Below are positions 23,805-34,053 of a stretch of 64,000 nt of DNA, one piece after another. The notes below the pieces were generated by a model that did not search any database, was not told the DNA's origin, and saw only the letters and a list, made by a program, of their open reading frames with translations. This DNA comes from Alectoria sarmentosa (lineage: Eukaryota > Ascomycota > Lecanoromycetes > Lecanorales > Parmeliaceae). Location of the stretch: assembly GCA_009733775.1 (NCBI GenBank), contig WOGZ01000085.1:51424-115423 (forward strand). The letters are read 5' to 3'. Position 1 is the first letter of the stretch, and every line of letters starts with the position of its first letter. The translations under genes and the position numbers were made by a program.

Positions 23805-24684
23805 GCGGGGGAAGGTCTTTCCCATGAGGCTGAGGCTAGGAATGGGAGGCAATTACACGAGATAAAATACGCGTTGACCTAATCTTATATCTATGCTATC
23901 AATGAAATGTAAGTCCTCTATGCATGTGTTCCTGCTTCCCCCCTCCCTCTTCCTCTTTCACCATCGTCAAAACAAATAAGTCTTCCTCGACAAATCCATC
24001 CCCAGCTCTCTTTGGCAGCGGCTCCTCTCCCCCAAATTCCTTTCCCCATTTTCTCTATCTAAACATCGTACATACTCCTCTGAGAGCATATCTTCTGTCC
24101 TGTCAACCCCCGAGCATCAGCCGGCCAATACAGTCCTGCAAAGTTCCTTTCTATACCCGTTAGCCCCCGCCGCATCCATCACGCTCGCTTCCTTGGCCGA
24201 GCTCTTGCGGCTGGGGCTTTGTTTTGATGTCATCTCAATAGCTAGAAAAGTAAAGGTAGGTACGGGCAACTGAGGATGAAATTGTGGTTTGATGGGCTTC
24301 AATTTGGTCATGGACGTACAATGCAGGCGCCACATATCTAAGAGGGTTTGACTTCACAACATTCATGGACTAGAGGATTGTATCATTAGTATGAAAAGAT
24401 TATACTAAATGCTCAATGAACAACCAAACTCTTTTCAACAGTGTGTTTGGTATCCAAATATCAACAGAGGCCGCATGTGTGCCCCATCCCGGTGGCGAAT
24501 GGAGTCGTATCTGGATCTACCGTCATCCTGTCGTGACGTGAGTGTGACGACCATGGATCTCGGATGGAATCTAGTCGTAAGCAAAGTTGGTACCCGGCAT
24601 CAAGATGAGTCACAGCACGGATCCATTCCCCTCTCAACTTTCTAAAGTTTAGATACTACCATAGGGGCAACCTTTTATATCTCA
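23805..24684. other. Spacer without a supported gene
   Basis: Pyrimidine-rich sequence after the protease-like pseudogene, then unremarkable sequence up to the tRNA. Short open frames have no recognisable content. Confidence 0.4.
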
Positions 24685-24766
24685 ACCGATGTGGTGTAAT
24701 GGTTAACATTCGACGTTTTCAAATCCGAATTCCGTCGAGCTCGGAGTTCGATTCTCCGTATCGGTG
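24685..24766 (+). tRNA. tRNA-Glu (UUC) with a 10-nt intron
   Basis: Cloverleaf folded by eye: 7-bp acceptor stem (ACCGATG with TATCGGT), D arm with A-box TGGTGTAATGG, 5-bp anticodon stem CGACG/CGTCG enclosing 17 nt, 4-nt variable loop AGCT, T arm CGGAG-TTCGATT-CTCCG (B-box GTTCGATTC), discriminator G at 24766. The 17-nt loop is a normal 7-nt loop TT-TTC-A-C with a 10-nt intron AATCCGAATT inserted directly after position 37 (24722-24731), the standard nuclear tRNA intron site. The anticodon TTC at 24718-24720 reads Glu codons. The acceptor stem is unusual in starting with A-T and ending with a G-U pair. A short T-rich run follows as a possible Pol III stop. Confidence 0.85.
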
Positions 24767-25864
24767 ATTTACTTTTTGGAGGTCTTTTGGGGGGGGGGAA
24801 GGCATCTGCTATCAACTTTGGTATATAGTCATAATTGACTGGCGCTCCTGGAATTGAAAGTGGAGACAGCGAGGGCTCCGTGCCATGCAGAAGGCAATGT
24901 CTCAAATAGTCGAGTCCTGCTCGAAATCAGGACTTACGTCGCCTACATGCAGACTTCAAAAACAAGACTTCAGTCTCTACTCGATGCTGACAATCTCTGC
25001 CAGATGCTACATCGTCTCTACTTATGGAGGAGGGAACAATCTGTGGGACGATTATGGAGTTGGTATGATTACAGAGCATCTGGACAGCGATTTGTTATTT
25101 TGGATGGGATTCACAGGCGGGCTTCCTTCTCTGAGGTGATTTCTAGTCCCAGGGAATAATGAGGGAAGCGGGATGAGTTCTTCGCAGGACTTTGCGAGGC
25201 GTTAATATTTGCGACGCTCAGAAGCCATGGCCCAAGACGTTTTCCAGGAACTACTTATTTGACTGAATCATGTTCATCAACACCGGATGGAAATTTGAGT
25301 TAATGTAGACTGCCGTTGCGTTGCCCCAATTTATTCGGAAGGAAGGCGGTGAAGAGATGTTACCCAACAGAATACCCAAACTTGACAACTCCGATGTCGT
25401 CTCTGCTTCATCAAATACCACGCACTTGGCGCACTTTCCTATTGATTTGAGCTCAAGAATCGTAAACTTATTGATCTCATCCAGGAAGAGATCATGACCT
25501 CACCAGAGGTTCTGTAGGCACCCACCACTATCAGCTAAAAGTTTCAGCTACAACTGCCAGAGGTGCTGCAAGCATGCGAAACCAGCTCACTTTAATGAGC
25601 CCCAGCCTTCAACCTTGAACGCCAGGCTCCATACTCACAACCCGCATCAATACTTTGAGATTCAGAGTCACAGCTAGGAGCTTCTGCTGAGTTACCCTCG
25701 CGGAGCTCTGGTTCTCTTCTTGTTTCATCTCTGAGAGTGTGGATGAAGATTTCAGCAGCGGCCTCTTTGGCTGTGCCGAGTCATGATATGTGATCCTTCC
25801 AACCGGGCATTTTGCGCACTCCAGACCAATAGGTGAAAAGTAATTGCAAGTTGGTGTAGGACAC
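24767..25864. other. Spacer; possible decayed coding sequence
   Basis: A nine-G run sits near 24790-24798. The minus frame at 25609-25866 contains CPTPTCNYF and ECAKCPVGR, a paired CxxxxC/CxxC arrangement that could be a fragment of a zinc-binding protein, but it has no believable gene structure. Nothing else is supported. Confidence 0.3.
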
Positions 25865-27051
25865 ATGAAGAGCTTCGAATTCGCAAAGGCTCAATCGTGG
25901 CCTTCAGGCCCGTATTATGCCTCCGATGTTATCCTCTACCCGGCCTGGAAGTGATATCCGGATGATTCGGAGGCTCTCTATGTCATCACCATGCAATACG
26001 GAAGACCGAAATCAGCAGGCTCCCCAAGGGACCCTGTTTCTGTTACTACTTCCTTTGGTTTCCAGCCGCTGAGCATTTCTGCATTCGAATTTGTCGGAAC
26101 TGTTGCCGTTCCGTCCAGACTCCTCCACCCGCGAAGCGCGGAGAAACCGATGAATGGTGTCCTGTTGCGGTCCGAAGGCATCTTTGACCTCAACAGTCTT
26201 TTCACCGCCGCATCCAGTCGAGCATTCGAAAAGTTCTATCCTCCGCGAACCAAGACCGCTAGTGCCATTAAGAATCTAATCGATCAGGGCGCCATCACAG
26301 TGGGAAAGACCGAGACCAAGAAATTTGCCGATAGAGAACTTGCCGCGAGCGGCTGGATCGACACTCGATCACCATTCAACCCGCAAGGAGGCGGGTGTAT
26401 TTGTGGTGAAGGTAGTAGCGTGGGAAGTGCAGGGATAGTTACTGCGTACGATTGGCTTGAACTTTGCTGGTAAGTGGTGACAGTCAAAGGTTTCTTACAC
26501 GGAATACTTCCTGCAACGAGCTGACCTCTTACGTACACCAGCAAACTCATCACCTACCAGGAGGCTTGAATGACTATTTCAAACACACATATGGAGCTAT
26601 CCCGAACCGAATTTCTTACGCTAACAACAGTGGATTCGTAAACGACTACGAGGAAGCCTTAGGCCGGCGTCCTTGACCGCCTCCGAGTATCACGAACTGG
26701 TGGAAACACGGCAGGACAAAACCAGGTGATCAGCAGTAGTTGGCAGTCATGCAAGTCGAGGAGTTCAAACAATGGCTTGAAAGAGATGTGCTTGGAAATG
26801 AAGGCACGAATAATTCTTCGACACTCATGGTCATGCAGTGGGCGATTGGCAAACCCAACCATCGCGACTCGTCGAAGCCAGCACCAAATGCCTTGTGGTT
26901 CGGATTTCAGCTGGCGTACGTGAGACCTTTCCCTGGAGCACCGTATTTGCTCCTCCCGAATACGTCTCAGATTGTATTGGACATTGCTGCAGCACTACAT
27001 GGATGGGTCAAGGTATCAGTGTCCTTTTGCCACAGGCTTCACATGGTATAG
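25865..27051 (+). pseudogene. Amidase-signature family protein, disrupted
   Basis: The frame from an ATG at 25865 shows SGPYYASDVILYPAWK, an in-frame TGA (25952-25954), then LRSEGIFDLNSLFTAASSRA, AIKNLIDQGAITVGKTETK, SPFNPQGGG, GSSVGSAG and AYDWLELCW before a stop at about 26471. GKT and the GSSxGSA box are hallmarks of amidase-signature enzymes (catalytic Lys and Ser). The segment after AYDWLEL that should carry the nucleophile GSDTGGS motif is missing. Family-like C-terminal sequence resumes at about 26740 (AVMQVEEFKQWLERDVLG, AYVRPFPGAPYLLLP). The gene therefore has nonsense codons and a lost catalytic core. Confidence 0.75.
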
Positions 27052-27128
27052 ATGTAGCCTGCACACCACCCCATAGCTAGACAGTCAATCATTCATACAT
27101 AATTCTCTACAGATTGAAATAACGCTGG

Positions 27129-27276
27129 TGTGCGCCTTTGCCCATGCGCCTTTGGTGGTGCGCCTTTGCCCATGCGCTTTTGCCCATGCGATTTAGTGTG
27201 CGCCTTTGCCCATGCGCCTTTGCCCATGCGCCTTTGCCCATGCGCCGTTGCCCATGCGCTTTTGGTGGTGCGCCTT
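27129..27276. repeat. GC-rich 14-bp minisatellite, left part
   Basis: Ten or so copies of a 14-bp unit in two main versions, TGCGCCTTTGCCCA and TGCGCCTTTGGTGG, each with a GCGC core. The array ends exactly at the target duplication GCCTT of the retrotransposon and continues on its other side from 32758, so it is one array split by the insertion. Confidence 0.9.
27272..27276. repeat. Target-site duplication, left copy (GCCTT)
   Basis: GCCTT lies immediately before the left LTR and is repeated immediately after the right LTR at 32758-32762. Five bp is the usual duplication made by copia-type integrases. Confidence 0.9.
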
Positions 27277-27498
27277 TGTTGGAGAATGAGGCTATTCAGT
27301 AGTGGTCTCATGTGTAAATAATAGACTTGACTTATTGTTCTACTATGTAGGAGTGTAGGTTACTTATACTATGTGACGCCTATAACAAATACACACTAAT
27401 ATATTGCCACTTGAAGTAATGTTAACACACTATTCTTAACATATTGTTAATATTAAATAATGAATCATATGCAGGTTTTCAATTAACTGATTTTAACA
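27277..27498 (-). repeat. Left LTR (3' LTR of the element)
   Basis: 222 bp, starting TGTTGGAGAATGAGG and ending TTTTAACA on the plus strand. It aligns without gaps to the right LTR. Its outer ~103 bp are unmutated; its inner half carries G-to-A and C-to-T changes. Confidence 0.95.
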
Positions 27499-28535
27499 TT
27501 TTCACACAATTCGAATAATGAATTGCATACATTATCCTTTCAACATTCTCACACAATTCACATTCAAAATTATAACTTTTAATTACTCTTTTTAAATTCA
27601 ATTTGACATATAAACGTCACAAATTTATCGTTTATAAAAGCCTTCGTGAATTTATTTATTATTATATTATTAATAAATATTCATTCGAATTTTACGACTT
27701 CGATTTCAATTTGATTTTATATAAAATGTTATTATATATTAATATACTTTATACGCGAATAAAAGCGAAGATCCTTTATTAATACAATAATTCTTTAATT
27801 ATTTATTTTAATTAATATAAACTTTATAAACAATTTAAAATCGATATTTAACTTTAATAATAATTATATTAATTATATTGTTTTTTTTGCCGTTTGAATT
27901 TAAATTATATACTCAACTTTATATAATGATAAAACGATTAATTATTATCGTTTAAACGTTTAATTAATCGTATCATTATATAATAAAAACATATAACTTT
28001 CAAAAAATCGACAAGTCTCTTAATTTAAAACTCAATCAACATTCGTGTAATCTTTCAATTCATCGACCGTTTCATAAATAATTTCGTGACTTATAATATT
28101 TTTTAAATAACGAATTATTCGTTTAACGATTATATAATATTTAATATTTAATTTTTGATTATAACGAAAAAATATTATAACGATAAAACATATATCAAAA
28201 CGAATTTATATTATAAAATATATAATCGACTTTATCATTAATTAATATCGTAATATATCTTTCAACTTAATTTTGTCGATGATTTTCTTTTATAATGATG
28301 CATCGATTATTATCAATATAAATATTAATACACAATCGGTCATTTCGAAATGAATTAATATTTTTTTTAAATATATTATTTATGTGATGCGTATAATACG
28401 CTTGAAATAATCTTTTTATATTTTTATATCAAAATAATATATAAATAAATCGAAATCGATTATAACGAATCGCTTATATAAATTTTATTTAAATTATTCA
28501 ATGTGTTTGAATTCTTTAAAATCATAAATTTGAAT

Positions 28536-28547
28536 ATTATTCACATA
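28536..28547 (-). pseudogene. Mutated reverse-transcriptase active site
   Basis: The minus strand reads TATGTGAATAAT (YVNN) after IVNV, at the place of the YVDD catalytic box of copia reverse transcriptases. Both Asp-to-Asn changes need only G-to-A steps and would abolish catalysis. Confidence 0.75.
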
Positions 28548-31500
28548 AACGTTAACAATAAACTTTATAATTTTATTAACAAAAAAAAAATAATCGAATT
28601 CGATATATTTAAAGTCTTTAAACTCGAGAAATTCGCATAATATAAAATATTATTCGCATAATAATTATTTGAAATCATATAATACTTTAAATAAAAAACA
28701 TATTAAATCATATTTGCTCTTTTTATATTCTTTAAATTATTTTATATAAATCGTTTTCTTTAAAAATGAGTTTAAAAATGCGATAATGACATTCATTTAT
28801 TTATAATTTAAATCATAATAATTCATAATTATAAATAATATCTTAAACGATATAAACTTTATTATTAAGACGAATGTTTAATTATAATTAATATCATAAA
28901 TTTATTTAAAATCTTATATTATTCATCTAAATTTATAAAAAATGAAATTATCGAATTTCTTTTTAATTTTATAAATTTATTTATTTATGAGAATATACAT
29001 ATCTTTCATTTTCGAAATAAACTTTTAAATATTCATTATAATAAAGAATTATATTTGCTTATTTATAAACTTTTATCATTTATATACATAAAAATCATTT
29101 ATAACTTATTCGTAAATCAAAAACTTTTAATTATTTATTTTCTTTATAATTTGATAATCTCTCATTTCGATTATTTATTAAACGATAATAATAAAATCGA
29201 ATTTCGATTTAAAATTATAATAATTTGAGTCGTCGTGATTAAAAATAATTTGTTTATAATATAAACGTTTAAATTCAAAAGTCTTATTGCATTTAATATG
29301 TGCAATTATTTTTTAAATTCACATTTTTATATCGCTTCATTTTTCATTTAATTGAATTTTTTGAAAAGATTTCGAAATGCGCTTTGATCACATAATATAG
29401 ATTATATCAATATTTAAATTTAAATATATTTCTGAACTATCAAAAAATATTTTTTTAAGATCTTTCTCATTAAATGCGTTTGCGCTCATATTTTTCTCTC
29501 TCACATCTTTTAAATCTTCGTTGAAAATTCATGAAATGAAAATATTTTGAATTTTTTCAAGGTCAGATAAATAATATATGTATTTATGACGTTATATAAT
29601 ATATATAAATGCTCAATAAAGTTATTCTCTAATTCGAATACATTTATAATATCGTTATTTATAATCTCGATTAATTAATAACCCGTATTTAATATAATTA
29701 ACGTCATTATTCATAATTCGTCAAAGTTTATATACGATATTCGTTTCATTTTATTTATGATTAAATTTTATACTCGAAAGATATTCGTTTCTTTATAATC
29801 GAATAAATAATATTTTTTATTACGTTTATTTAGCTTTTTGCGTTTTTCTTTGAATATATGAATTTATATAACGCATTCGATGATCTTTATATGTTCGAGA
29901 AATGACTCTTTATCGATTTATATTTTATATAATATAATATCTTGAAAGCGTATAATAAAGCTTTTATTTTTTTAATATATTTTAATATATAAAAGTTCGA
30001 ATCATAAATAACGTAATAATTTGAAATTAAATAATATAACTCGTATATCGTTTATAATTATGCGATTTTAAATCTCGCTAAAATCATTTTATTTAAATGT
30101 ATAAATTATAATTAATTCGAATATAACGCTTACATCTTTGAAATGATCTTTAAATTATTCATTTATAAATTTAATATCATTATCAAAACGAACGATCTTG
30201 ATTTTATAATTAAATTAATGTTTTATTTAAGTTTTTTAATCACGAAATAACTTATAAATCTCATTTTTGCGTTGAAACGTGAAATATCATATTTAAAAAA
30301 TAACTTAATCGATAAAAAATATGTAATATTTGATTTCATCGATAAACGATACGTTGAACGAATTTTTTAAATTCATATAAATTTTATCGAGCTTTTCGAA
30401 TATCTCGTGTTGAAATCTTCTTAATACTTTTCGTGATGATTTCGCTTTAAAACAAATCTCACATATCGATCACACACGTGATTTCTATATTAATATAATG
30501 TTTTTATTTATATTAACGAATCTCTTTAAGTTCGCCTCGTGTAAATAACTCATTTATTAATATCATAATTCGACGACTTTTTTATTAAATATAAGATTAA
30601 TCGTTAATATCTTTATATTTTATTGAATAAGCATAACAATTCGAACGAATAATTATAAAACGTTAAATAAATAAATGTTATTCATCTTAAAAACACTTTT
30701 TATGTGCTTATTATTTTTAAAAATATAATAATTATTATCAAAAAACGTGATATCGAATTCTTTTCGAATCGTTTAATTAATAAAAAAGAAATTATATGTG
30801 AGATTCGAAATATATAAGACGTCTTAAACGCTTACGATGTTATTAAATTCATTCGATAATAATTATTTCATATCGACTATTTCACGATTTTTAATTTATA
30901 AGATAATTTTATTTGCGATTATAACGTCGACACGATATAATTAATACTTTATAAATTCGTTTTTATCAAAAAATATGTGATTTATACAATTTAAATCGAT
31001 TATTTAATCATATATTTTGATAAGTTAATCGTTTATATTTATTAAATATATTAAATGCTCATAAGATAGAGAATAAAATAAAGAATCAAAATTATAATCA
31101 ACTTTTCAATTTATCTCGTTGTTTTTTATAAGATTTATATTAAATTAAACTATTATCGAATTTTTTGTTTTTTTATATAATTCGTAATAAATGTTCATTT
31201 ATATTAAAAATTAATTAAAAATTTAAATTTTATGCTTCTCGTGCGTTATATCGTTATTTGATTTAAATATTATAATGTGAATTGAAAAGTCTTAATATTC
31301 ATCGTCTTTCACTATCTCGTTATCGCATATCATATACGTCATTATTAAAATGTGTGTGTTATTTTAATTTACAAAATCGTTCGATCGATTAACATTTACT
31401 ATATTCGCCTTTGATTTAAAATTCGAATTATTATTATTTCGATATTTTTCAAACATCTTTTCATTATATAATGTTCAACAATCGAATAATTAATACTTTT

Positions 31501-31687
31501 TTTTATTATTATTCGTTAACGAAACACACTTTAAACACTTAAATGAATTATCATCATTTTTATAATTTGAACTATTTGAATTTTTCGAGATACGATTATT
31601 AATATTATTATTATTATTATCACGTCTTTATTCAATTCGTTCACTTCGTCTTAAATTGATATTCTCTTTAAAAATCTTTTTATTCTT

Positions 31688-31879
31688 TTATTTTTTATAA
31701 TATCTCTTCATAATTACAATCATAATTATTTCTTTAATGTTTCTTTTAAAGAGTCGATCTTTTTCGTGAAAAAGTGTGACGAATTTATTAAAGTCTGAAA
31801 TATCGTTTAATTGCGTAAGCATACGATGTACAAAATTCTTATATTTATTATTCAAATTGTTCAACAACACGAACATCAA
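31688..31879 (-). pseudogene. Copia gag fragment
   Basis: A 63-codon open stretch containing LLNNLNNKYKNFVHRML and DFNKFVTLFHEKDRL, matching the UBN2/retrotrans-gag region of copia polyproteins. It is the longest surviving open stretch of the element and fixes its orientation. Many Asn and Lys codons are explained by G-to-A change. Confidence 0.8.
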
Positions 31880-32535
31880 TATTCAATTCTCAATTAAAAC
31901 TTTTATACACTTAAGCTTCTTCGATTTTATGCGTAAATTAATAATATAATCTTTCATTAAATTCTTATTATTAAATAAAATAATGTTTCACAATTTCTAC
32001 AATTTAATGAAACGAAATACGAATTCGAAATTTATATAATTCGTTTGCAATTTGATTTATCTATTCATAATTACATTATCGTTTTTTATTAATTCGATTA
32101 ATTTATCACTACACATTAAATAAATAAATTCGTTAATTTAATTATTAAAATCTTATCAAACAACGATAATTTTTTAATAAATTAATATCTTTTATTCGAT
32201 AAATTCGCTTATTATTCTTATATGAATCGTCTCATCGTTTAATTATTTTTATTTAATTATTCTCTTAAATAAATCATCTAAAAACATAATTATTTTTTTA
32301 TTAACGACGTTTTATAATTTATTATATTTCAAAACACTTCTCATCTTCTTAAATCATTATTAATAATTTTTCTACCCTTTAAACTTATAAAAATTTCATA
32401 TCTTTATTAATTCAATAACATTTATAATAAATAAATATATAATAATCATTTTATATAACGATTATAATAAATGTTTATTTTTAATTGAAAATAAAGATGT
32501 AAAGATCACAAATGTGAAAATTCGAATTTGTAACC

Positions 32536-32757
32536 TGTTAAAAAATGAGGCTATTCAATAATGATCTCATATGTAAATAATAAACTTGACTTATTGTTCT
32601 ATTATGTAGGAATGTAGGTTACTTATACTATGTGACGCCTGTGACAAATACACGTTAGTATATTGCCACTTGGAGTAGTGCTAACACACTGTTCTTAACA
32701 TACTGTTAGTACTGGATAGTGGATCATATGCAGGTTTCCGATTGGCTGATTCCAACA
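32536..32757 (-). repeat. Right LTR (5' LTR of the element)
   Basis: 222 bp, starting TGTTAAAAAATGAGG and ending TTCCAACA on the plus strand. The inner ~77 bp carry transitions; the outer ~145 bp are close to unmutated. The primer-binding site should lie just left of it on the minus strand (GGTTACAAATTCG), but I cannot assign the tRNA because of mutation. Confidence 0.95.
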
Positions 32758-32990
32758 GCCTTTGCCCATGCGCCTTTGGTGAGACGCTTTCGGAGAGGAC
32801 GTGCGCTTTTGGTGATGCGCTCTTAGTGAGACACTTTCGGAGAGGACGTGCGCCTTTGCCCATGCGCCCTTGGTGGTGCGCCCTTGGTGCGATGCGCCTT
32901 TGGTGGTGCGCCCTTGCTCTACACCCTTGCTATGCGCTTTAATGAGTGCTTTTACCCCTACGCCCTTGATAATGCGCCCTCTACCAGTGA
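32758..32990. repeat. GC-rich 14-bp minisatellite, right part, with TSD
   Basis: Begins with the right GCCTT target duplication (32758-32762) and continues the same 14-bp family (TGCGCCTTTGCCCA, TGCGCCTTTGGTGG), more diverged toward the right. It includes a duplicated segment with GACGCTTTCGGAGAGGACGT and GACACTTTCGGAGAGGACGT. Confidence 0.88.
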
Positions 32991-34053
32991 CAAGGGTCCT
33001 GATTACAGCAGCGGGATTCAAACCATGAGCTACGTGCGCTTGCGACGACATCGTCACAGAAGAACGATATACCAAATGCGGTATTCACAGGACGAGAGAT
33101 ATTGGGACCAGATGTCGAGGTGGAAGACAAGGAGCTTAGGGTCAATAGCTTGCACCGAGTTCAATTTTCTTCGTAGGTAGTGCAAGCGAGTTGCTGGTGT
33201 AGAGATGCTTTTGATTTCTACGCTACGATGAGCACCGAGTGAAGGATTACTGGCTGGGAAAGAGGTAGGCTTAATGGTAGAAGGGTGCTCTCTCTTATTT
33301 TGAATTTGGTTTATTTCGCATGGGTTCAAGACAATACGTTAAGGAGAGGTTCAGAGTACTACACATCCCGTTCCTTTGGGCGTAAAGTACGCCTCCTTGA
33401 AAGCCAGCATAGTCTGAGCTGGAGATGCAAGTACTTGATTTTGAAAATGGCGAAGGCATTCATTCTTTTGTTCTGAACAAGACAGGTGAAATCACCAGTA
33501 GTACGCAACGTTGCCAAAAATAAATGACAGTAGCGCGCCCGGTCCTGAGGAGATTTCAAGTGTCATCGAGCTGGCGCAATGGAAGCACATTGTCGTTGAT
33601 TCGGCTATTACGAAAAAGATGAGAATGGTCGCAAACGATCTTGATCCTCCATACTTAGAAATGGCAAAACGTAGATCAAGGAGTCGAGTGCGTCCCAAAC
33701 CACCTCCGAGAGCTGCACTTGAAGGCGCGGAGTCGATACCCATGTGTCGCCATGATCGACCCGATTTAGGCCGGTGCGCGTGCAGCGGACTTGGGGTTGT
33801 CCGCGTAAAGCAAAGGGGTGTACGCGGAGTTGGTTTCTTGAAATTATTGCTAGTGCAGGATGTGGAAAATGAATGTCCTCAAGGCATTGCAAAAAAGGGT
33901 CAAACTTTATGCTTCTCTTATTCCTTCTCATCAGGTTTTCGTGGTCCGACATGTGCTTCGTCGAAGTCGTTATATAGTGTGCCAAAGTCAAAGTCAAAGT
34001 CATTTGCATTTAAATGCGTAGAAACGCATGACAGACAGCTAATTCGGCCTTGA
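32991..34053. other. Spacer without a supported gene
   Basis: A plus-strand open frame at 33511-34053 has no recognisable motif and no gene-like start or splice context, so I do not call it. A short CAAAGT repeat occurs near 33983-34002. A 3' extension of the C2H2-type gene through an alternative terminal intron could reach about 34004. Confidence 0.4.

Larger units (their letters stand above)
27499..32535 (-). other. AT-rich, hypermutated retrotransposon interior
   Basis: About 5 kb with very little G+C, saturated with TAA/TTA/ATA. Recognisable gag, reverse-transcriptase and RNase H fragments persist on the minus strand. Remaining C residues are often followed by G. No host gene is present. 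Confidence 0.9.
27277..32757 (-). mobile_element. Ty1/copia LTR retrotransposon, RIP-like mutated
   Basis: A 5,481-bp element bounded by two 222-bp LTRs and a GCCTT duplication. On the minus strand the LTR starts TGTTGGAATCAGCC and ends TTAACA. Coding remnants on the minus strand run from right to left: a gag fragment at 31688-31879 (LLNNLNNKYKNFVHRMLTQL and DFNKFVTLFHEKDRLFKR), a reverse-transcriptase core near 28536-28559 where the catalytic YVDD reads YVNN, and RNase H-like sequence near 27990-28180 with SRYNQ-like, RYLK and ETCR segments broken by stops. gag before RT-RNase H gives copia orientation. The interior is extremely AT-rich, with CC and GG almost absent and stops in every frame, so it cannot encode its own transposition. 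Confidence 0.93.

Noticed and set aside
27499..32535. Centromere, mitochondrial insert or ordinary AT-isochore
   Set aside because: Matching LTRs, a target duplication and recognisable gag and RNase H relics explain the block as a mutated retrotransposon.
33511..34053. 180-codon plus-strand frame
   Set aside because: No domain, signal or splice context; it adjoins the minus-strand C2H2-type gene and looks like chance.
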